Below, piece by piece: positions 56,671 through 64,000 of a DNA stretch of 64,000 bases (position 1 is its first letter; each line of letters starts with the position of its first letter). Location: the NCBI RefSeq assembly GCF_036711975.1, contig NC_091971.1, forward strand, positions 1,247,501 through 1,311,500, written 5' to 3'. The stretch is from Onthophagus taurus (Eukaryota > Arthropoda > Insecta > Coleoptera > Scarabaeidae). The position numbers were made by a program, and so were the translations under genes. The notes under the pieces are model-generated. The model made no database searches. It saw nothing but the letters and a program-made list of their open reading frames with translations, and was not told where the DNA came from.

Positions 56671-57302
56671 CGATTTTCGATTCTAGGTTCATCGTAATGG
56701 TCGAAAGAAAACTGTACTCGTACGCCATGCGGTTCTTCACACTCAGTCCTCGATAGATATTCTTACGAACCAGATGGACTCTCAATAATTTTTTAGTTTT
56801 TTGGATTATCAACAATTTCAGAATTTTGTATTAGTAAGCTATCTTTTTCTAAGCTTCCATCATAAATCGTTATAAATTTATCTTTTTAGCTTTAATTTTG
56901 GAACGTTCAAACTTTTTTGGCTTTTCTTTAACGATGAAAATCATGTTTTAAAATTAATTCTTAAATTCTTTTGTTATATCTTGCCCATCAGGCTTTTAAC
57001 TTTGTTAAAAAGTTGGAATTTTTGGAATTTAAACTTTAGAGGTTGTTCAATGTGTCGTATTTTCTATACTTTTCCTCGTGGTTCTTGTGAGATGTTAATT
57101 GAATTTTACTCTCTGACTAATATCTCGTAATTTGACGGTAACTATTAACATCCTATTATCTAGATAATTTTAATAATAACAAATATTTTGTACATTTCAG
57201 TCGTGCCAGAAGAAGGGAGAAGTTACTCCCGAAACTAGTAGTACTGATCTTAAATATTTTTTAATAAATATACTTTCATCGTTTTCTCAAATTTTTTCTT
57301 TA

Positions 57303-57450
57303 GAACTAGAAACATTCGGGTTCTAAATCTAACCTTGAATAACAATTCTATCTATGGGCGCTAACATGTATATTTAAATGTAGTATGACTTAAAAATATT
57401 TTGTCCCTTCTAACGAGGTCCGTTATATCGAGGTTTTACTACAATAAGAG
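57303..57450. repeat. Palindrome fragment and a solo pogo-type end
   Basis: TAGAACTAGAAACATTCGGG at 57302-57321 is a half arm of the palindrome family. GTCCGTTATATCGAGGTTTT at 57419-57438 resembles the common insect pogo/Tigger end (AAAACCTCGATATAACGGAC inverted). No partner end was found. Confidence 0.5.
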
Positions 57451-59560
57451 TATTAATTCGAGCGTAACACTTCCATAAACCTAATCAAAAAATCCCCGGA
57501 AAAAAGCTCAGATTTAGATTGTAAAGATAGACGTTCCGGTAAACAGAATTAACCCCCGAAGGGTCTTCAGTGACGCAACAAAGCACGTGCTATCGACAGT
57601 TCAGGCCTATTTAGAACGTGCATCCCATCCAAAGAAAAAATGTTTCCATCTTTCTCGTACCCTTAAAGATTCGTTTCAACCCTGGGTGAAAAACGAAGAG
57701 GGACAATCCCTAAGCCAAAATGTGCATCTCATTATTTCAAGCCGGAACTGACCTTTTCGTCATTCATAAAAACACTTTAAGGTTTTAAGAGGTTAAGGCA
57801 CACACGTGATACTATTTTTTACTAAAGATTTTTTTTATGCCTCAATATTAGAATATAGGTGCAATTTTCACCTGTTTTTAAATTTTTTCCCCAATTTTTT
57901 ATAGGGCTGTTAAACAGGTAGAAAAGATCACATTTTTTTTTTATTTTTTTATGACCCCTCGTTTAACAACTCCCATTGTAAATCGCTGGAGGGATGTTTT
58001 TTGTGTTTTCCCTTTTTTTTCTAAATGGGGTTCTTATAAAAAATGACTTTAGGATCAATGCACCCCTTAACAAATAGAGCACTAACGCGTTTGGGCCACA
58101 AAAAAAGAACTACAGGTCGATTCTCGAAAATTTTTTAGCCCGTATGCAAGTGTCACAAAATCAGGGGTTGAATAAAGACGACCGGATGATAAATCGTTTT
58201 AAATGTGGGCGAATTGCAACAATAAAGTCTTTAGCAACTTCTTTTGCTTTCGTGAGAAAAAGATCTTATCCAGATAAAAACACCACCAGTTAATAAAAAT
58301 TTTACAACCCATAAGATTAAAATCAACAAATTCTTTTTTCTTTCTACATTATTAGTGTGTCATTTGAAACCGTTCAAAGAAGATCATAACTTATCCAAAA
58401 CGACACAAATGATTATTCGAATCAGTTCCCGGTCGGTGTAGGACCATTAAAACCCATTACCGCATACCGAAAATATTTGAGATTTCAAAACGCCACCTTC
58501 GACACCTCGAGGAAGAAGCTAACGAGGCCACGGACACTTTTTGCGTTAACTTTAACAAGAACGAAGACAGCCAAGAAAACCGCACTTCCTGCCTCCGAAG
58601 CCGGACATCGTCTCGAAACGCATAAATCAACCAAACTCCCTTAAACAAAAAAGGCGCTAGAACATTGATAGTCCATTAAGGGTGGGAGTTTTAATAAAAG
58701 TTTGACCAGTTTTTCCCAAGAATATAAAGAAATAGTAGAAGAAACCTAAAGTTTTGTGTTACTCACTATGTGAGCAGATGGGTAATTTGAGAATTTCAAA
58801 TTAGTTTTTACGTTGTAGTACTTGAGATTTTACAAATTAGGGGTTGGATATATTGTCGTTAGTTAACGCCTTATTTTTAGTAATTTTATGTTTTTGTCTT
58901 ATTCTGGACGTTTTCGGGATGTTTAAGAGGTACCATTAGATAAACAGATAGTAAAATGAGTTATTAAAGTATTTAAATATAAAATATAATAATTTTGGTA
59001 CTCTCTTTCTAAACTACATCCTTTCATATTGACCAAGTATGTCAAAGTAATGCAAAAAGAGTATCCACCCCCAAAATGTTCCGGACAATGAAACTCTTAC
59101 ACAATTGTCCATTGGTCGTTACGAAATGGTTCTTGAATTCATTTTTGGATACGTTTTGAGAGTGACATATGGTCATCTAGAACCGGGTATTATGTAATGA
59201 TGGACACTTGAGATATCCTTTGTGTACTAAAATTTAATTGAAAAATGTCCAATTTCCTGTACGTTGAAAAAAAAAAGATCTTTTCGTTCTTATTTTTGTG
59301 GTTTGCTGAAAATCTCCACCCTCAATCAAAACATGCTGGGATCGAATTGCAAAATATCGTTAGCATGGGAAAAATGGGGTGGATGGCACAACTGTCACCT
59401 AAAATAAATAAAATAATTACCAATCCTCGATCTCTTCATATAAAACTAGGGTTTTTACCCCTAATATTTTATGGATAATAAACGTATGGTGAAAATGGAC
59501 GATATAATTTAAAAAGTGTAATTTAGATAAAAATAAAGCAGATTCAAATATAATATTCTA
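57451..59560. other. Non-coding, no gene recognised
   Basis: No reading frame with family motifs is present. 57480-58700 is less AT-rich with poly-T runs, similar in character to 45.4-47.6 and 52-53.5 kb. Confidence 0.35.
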
Positions 59561-60381
59561 CAGGGTGTCTCAGCGAGACCGGTCATTAGACGTTTCTGGG
59601 GTTCTGGCGAAAATAAAAATTTGAGTACTCTTCGTGTAAAATATTTTCAGATTTCTTGCACTTCCGGTTATACCGGCAGTCGACACCAACTTTATTTTTT
59701 TAAATGCAACCCTGTATATTTTTACATATTTGGATTTGTTTGTTTTCAAGGTTTATAAATAACTTTACTTTTTGCAATTTGATTCTGTCGTTCTCGAGTT
59801 ATTCGAATTTTTCTAGAAAAATCTGCTCCAGCAGACATATGTTCAAAAAATTAGAAAACACTCAATTTTTGGGATATCAATTTAGGATTGAGAACATGCT
59901 TAAGCAACATGATGGAGTATGTTTTGGTGCCGAGAACTGCGGTCTAGAACGTTTGATCACTTTACTATGGCACGTTAACTTTTCAAAATTTGGAAGTACC
60001 ATAACTTCATTTTTTTAAATGGCACCCCCATATTTTATTTTTTAGTCGTCTTCGGTGTCTCATTCTACATCTTTTATATCCCATATGGCCCATACCTAAT
60101 ATTAATAGTTTGGGAGATAATTAGGGTTTTTTGAAAAATGCACACATATCATATGGATATTTAGTCTAGTGTGCCATGAAAAATAAGCCTTCTCAATGAG
60201 TTCTTGTTAAAGACTCACTTGTTTACATCACTTGATGCATGTGAGCTAATAATTATCTGTTATGTCCCTTAATATTAGTACTGAAACGAATTAAAATCAA
60301 TAACAATAACGAAAGTAATTAAACTAAGATTAGAACTAAAACTAGAAACTTTCGGGTTTTGCCGTGCGTCTTTTAATAAAA

Positions 60382-60425
60382 GGTTTGACGTTTCGGATGC
60401 CATGTTGCAACCTTCTTCAGAAACT
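60382..60425 (-). ncRNA. Hammerhead-ribozyme-like motif at the Penelope-like element 3' end
   Basis: On the minus strand, in order: GUUU (stem I), CUGAAGA (60420-60414), stem II AGGUUGC...GCAUCC with one mismatch pair, GAAAC (60394-60390), GUC (60389-60387, cleavage triplet) and AAAC (stem I). This is the type I hammerhead order with a minimal stem III, the form known from Penelope-like elements. Pairing was checked by eye only. Confidence 0.5.
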
Positions 60426-60509
60426 GGTTCGAAGTGACGAGATCAAAAAATCGGTAATTATATATAAGTCGGAAAAACTAATTAATAATCAGTTAACGCT
60501 AATTACTAA

Positions 60510-62752
60510 CTAATTAATAACTAATTGCGTCGCGTCCGGTGTGAGGCGGGAAGAGGTCTTCGTGTTCACCACCATCTTCCATGTTCTGCTAAGCTCCCAG
60601 CCATCCTCTCTGTTGACGTTATTATTATGTCGGTGAATTTCTATGGCTTCTCTTGTCAGTCTTTGGTAGTATCTGTTGTCCCTAGCCAGCACCTTTGTTT
60701 GTTCGAAGTCTATTCGGCGCCCCTCTGCATGGCAATGTTCCGCAACCGCCGACTGCTGGATCTTCTTCAGCCTTACATCCCTCTCATGCTCCTTGATGCG
60801 GCATTCGACGTTGCGTCCAGTTTGGCCAACATAAACCTTCCCACAACTACACGATAGTCGATAGACTCCCACACTTTATTTAATGGAGTTAGTTTGTTCT
60901 TGGCTATCGGGAGTGTGTTCCGCACTACGATGTCGTTCTTCTTGATGTGCCTAGCAATTCGTTCCGTTATACCTGAAACATAGGGAAGACAGATAAATCC
61001 AAGTGGTTTTGTACTTACCGTGTCCTCTTTCTGCTTTCGCTGCTTGATGGCCTGGTTGATGTCCCTCGAAGTGTATCCATTCTTCTGCAGCACGCCTCGT
61101 AGAAAGTGTTGCTCCTTCTTCAAGTTCTCTCCTTCACATAGTCTCGCTGCTTGCTGAAATAATGTACGGATCACGGACCTCTTCTGTTGGGGATGATGAT
61201 GTGAACATGCCTGTAAATACCTGTTGGTATGGGTCTTCTTTCGGTATACACCAAGTTCTATATCTCCATTTGTCGTCCTGGTGACCAACACATCTAGGAA
61301 GGGTAATTTCTTGGCAGTTTCTGTTTCCATGGTGAACTTAATCATAGGATGTTGAGAGTTCAAGTGATCCAAGAACTCTTGGAGCCGTTTTTGACCATGT
61401 TGCCATATCACAAACGTGTCATCCACATATCAGAGCCATAGTTTTGGTTTCCACTGGCTCTTCTTCAAAGCGTCCTCTTCGAATAATTCCATGTAGAAAT
61501 TAGCTATAACTGGCGATAGTGGAGATCCCATGGCTGCCCCTTCGAACTGCTCGTAAAATTCTCCTTTCCAGCTGAAATACGTCGACGATAAGCAATACTC
61601 CACCAGATCTGCCACGTATCCTGGTCAACCCTCCGGAATGAGTTTTCGGCGAAGACCCTCTACAGCATCCTTAACTGGTACCCTAGTAAAAAGGGATTCC
61701 ACGTCGAAACTTACCAACATATCCCCAGCATCCAGCTTTACACCTTTTACCGATTCCACAAAATGTATAGAATCCCTGTCATACGATTCCGTGTTACCTG
61801 TGAAGGGGGACAGAATCTTTGCAAGATGTTTAGCCAGCTGGTATGTTGGGGAGTTGATGGCGCTGACGATAGGGCGGAGGGGGACGTCTGGTTTGGAATC
61901 TTCGGTAGTCCGTAGAATTCCTGTAGATTTTATCAGTTCCTTCATTTTTCTAACGATTTTGTCTGTGGGGTCCCTCTTGATCTTCCTGTAGGTGGCTGGG
62001 TCCAGTAAGTTCATCATTTTGTCGTCGTATTCTTTCCTCTCCATAACAACGGTGGTATTCCCCTTGTCTGCTGGTAACACTACGATTTCTGATTTTTCTT
62101 TTATAGATCGGAGTGCCTTCTTTTCACCAATCGTCAAGTTGGATTTTGGTGGTTTTGCTGACTTCAATACTCTCGCAACTTCTTGTCGGATCTCTTCGGT
62201 TTTCAGTGCAGGCATCCCTCGAACAGCTGCTTCCACTTCGCAGATGATTTCCTCCTTTGGGACCTTCTTCGGGGCGATTGCGTAGTTCAATCCTTTGGCG
62301 AGCACAGTGGTTTAGTCTTTCGTTAGTGGGACATTTGATCTGTTAATGACGATTGTTTCTACTGGTAAACTATTACCTTTCTTCTTTTGCGACCGGCGTT
62401 CCAGAGATTCAAACTTCTTGATGTGTGTGTCACGGGTCTTCTGAAATTCGCGATTAGCCTTCTCCATTGTTAGTCTGTCCACTTTGTCCCAGTCTTCTCC
62501 GGATATACAATTGGAAAGTGAGAGGTGGAGTCGTAGTAACTTCTCACTTATATTTTGTAGATCATTGAAGGTCTTGTGGATTCTTTCTCGTAGCAGTGCT
62601 TGTTCTGTCCTAATCAAAATTCTACGTGCTGCAGCGGAGTCGATGTGGTGCTTCAACTTCAAGAAGGTTGGCGTTACTTTCTTCTCTCTGCATCTTCGTA
62701 GAAAGGCTAAACTGCTCAACAGCTTGCGTTGTCTAATTCGTGAGTTATCCAA
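60510..62752 (-). pseudogene. Penelope-like retroelement (RT and GIY-YIG endonuclease), inactivated
   Basis: On the minus strand, 62752-62312 encodes a basic, coiled-coil-like N-terminal part. 62305-60773 encodes the reverse transcriptase (SEIVVLPADKGNTTVVM, VPLRPIVSAINSPTY, MLVSFDVESLFTRVPV, FEGAAMGSPLSPVIANFYME, YVDDTFVIW). 60872-60510 encodes a GIY-YIG nuclease (GVYRLSCSCGKVYVGQTGR, CRIKEHERD, AVAEHCH). The first parts share one frame but are cut by TAA at 62312-62314 and TGA at 61625-61627 and 61427-61429. The last TGA precedes YVDD where arginine is usual. A frameshift then separates the nuclease. 31-bp direct repeats (60317-60347 and 62828-62858) made of CTAGAAC-family sequence flank the insertion. 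Confidence 0.92.
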
Positions 62753-63574
62753 ATCCTTGATTTGTTTGTTGATATCCTCCCCATAAAGGTTAATAATATA
62801 AGTACGAAGGCTTTCACGGCCGGTGTGAATTAAACTAAGATTAGAACTAAAACTAGAACTAACACTAATTCTAGTGTTCTAAATTAGACTTTGACGTTTA
62901 TCAATAAGTCATTAAACATTTGTTTTCCATGGCACACTAGGTTAATATCCATATGATATGTGAGCATTTTTCAAAAAACCCTAATTATTTCTCAAACTAG
63001 TAATGTTAGGCATAGGACATATGGAATATAAAAGATGTAAAATGAGACGCCGAAGACGACTAAGTAATAAAATATGGGGGGTGCCATTTAAAAAAATGAA
63101 GATATGGTGCTGTCAAATTTCGAAAAGTTAACGTATCATAGTAAAGTGACCAAACGATCTAGACAGCCGTTCTCGGCACCAAAACATACTCCACCATGTT
63201 ATTTAAGCGTATTCTGAATCCTAAATTGATAACTCAAAAATTGAGTGTTCTATGATTTTTTGAACAAATGTCCGCTGGAGCAAATATTTCTAGAAAAATT
63301 CGAATAACTCGAGAATTGCTGGTTCAAATTGCAAAAAGTAAAGTTATTTATAAACCTTCAAAACAGACAAATCCAAATATGTAAAAATATACAGGATGTT
63401 CCATTTAAAAAATCAAGTAGGTGGCGACTTCCGGTATAACCGGAAGTGCTAGAAATCTGAAAATATTTTAGATGAAGAGAATGTAATTGATAATACTTAA
63501 GTCTGCATTCTCAAATTTTTTATTTGGCCAGAACCCCAGAAACGTCTAATGACCGGTCTCGCTCAGACACCCTG

Positions 63575-64000
63575 TATATAATTTTTTGAATATTAAATGA
63601 TAGTAAAAGTTAAAAAAAAGTATTTGGTTTCTAGCAGGTAAAATATAACGGGAGATTTAATTAAGACATTGTAAGTAAAAATTGAAAATAAGTAAACACT
63701 GGCAAAAAATTATTCACTCTTACACAACCGGGTTTAAAAGCGTGTCGACTTTTTGTTGTATTTCTATTCATACCTGATGCTGAAAATTAGTATTTTATGG
63801 CTGCCAGCGTTTTTAAAATAAATGAGTTACTCGTTGTTTAACATTTCCCGTTGTGTTCCGTTCGTTTTCGGAATCGAAACGACACAAAAATCTGCCTTTT
63901 TAATCCTGTTATCTCACGATTTTGTGCTTTTTCTTTCCCCATCAAACTTGACTTTAATTATTTTTCCTTTTTCGCCCCATTCTGTATTCTTTCAAACCGT
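63575..64000. other. Non-coding window end
   Basis: AT-rich to 63780, then less so. No gene or repeat recognised. Confidence 0.4.

Larger units (their letters stand above)
59561..63574. mobile_element. 4-kb element with about 630-bp TIRs enclosing a Penelope-like retroelement
   Basis: The left end CAGGGTGTCTCAGCGAGACC (after TA at 59559-59560) is inverted at the right end (63555-63574, before TA). The arms match inward to about 60185 and 62925, including CTTCCGGTTATACCGG blocks and TTAGTCGTCTTCGG. No DDE transposase is seen. Between the arms are a CTAGAAC palindrome copy and the Penelope-like element. Tc1/mariner-group ends are inferred from TA and CAGGGTG. Confidence 0.88.

Noticed and set aside
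58457-58648. 63-codon minus-strand frame rich in Arg/Ser
   Set aside because: No motif or context; likely a chance open frame in a GC-richer stretch.

Overview
This is a eukaryotic, insect-type window, most likely a beetle, although the order is inferred only from the general look of the genes. It is strongly AT-rich. The introns of several genes are only about 50 bp with canonical GT-AG borders. The recognisable proteins are animal or insect families, and the mobile DNA (Tc1/mariner, pogo, hAT, LOA/I-like and jockey-like LINEs, a Penelope-like element) is typical of arthropods. There are no prokaryotic operons, and I see no CRISPR array, rRNA or tRNA.

Six host genes can be modelled. In order they are: a matrix metalloproteinase 1 orthologue (+, 10087-17704, first exon not seen); the checkpoint clamp subunit HUS1 (-, 20537-21409), head-to-head with the Notch O-glucosyltransferase rumi/POGLUT1 (+, 21720-23095); a secreted odorant-binding-protein-like gene (-, 26382-27644); an RIIa-domain (RIIAD1-like) gene (-, 32749-33752); and an eight-exon meiotic kleisin of the C(2)M/REC8 type (-, 38889-44723). 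One kleisin intron has swollen to 3.7 kb by LINE insertion. The genes have unrelated jobs (matrix remodelling, DNA damage checkpoint, ER glycosylation, odorant/ligand binding, cilium or kinase anchoring, meiotic cohesion). No functional cluster is implied apart from the shared HUS1/rumi promoter interval.

The rest is a dense nest of repeats. Four tandem arrays have long units: about 965 bp at 2455-8160, exactly 456 bp at 11033-13991, about 389 bp at 28480-31335 and about 362 bp at 48090-50516. Two of these sit inside terminal inverted repeats, so they are DNA transposons with an internal satellite. A palindromic family built on CTAGAACTAACACTAGACC recurs about twenty times. It is embedded in the 965-bp array units, and other elements have repeatedly inserted into it (a LINE with a 12-bp target duplication, a Penelope-like element flanked by 31-bp direct repeats, and an unrecognised TIR element carrying a spliced zinc-finger gene relic).

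Layout: 1-10 kb satellite and upstream DNA; 10-18 kb MMP1 with a satellite-bearing transposon in an intron; 18.7-20 kb long-TIR element; 20.5-23.1 kb HUS1/rumi; 23.2-26.1 kb pogo-type element stuffed with LINE, palindrome and satellite; 26.4-27.7 kb OBP-like gene; 28.5-31.3 kb satellite; 32.7-33.8 kb RIIAD1-like gene; 33.9-38.5 kb nested MITE/LINE/mariner block; 38.9-44.7 kb kleisin; 44.7-53.5 kb mostly non-coding with a jockey LINE split by a hAT element; 53.5-57.4 kb palindrome cluster and the zinc-finger element; 59.6-63.6 kb a 4-kb long-TIR element containing a Penelope-like retroelement with a hammerhead-like motif.
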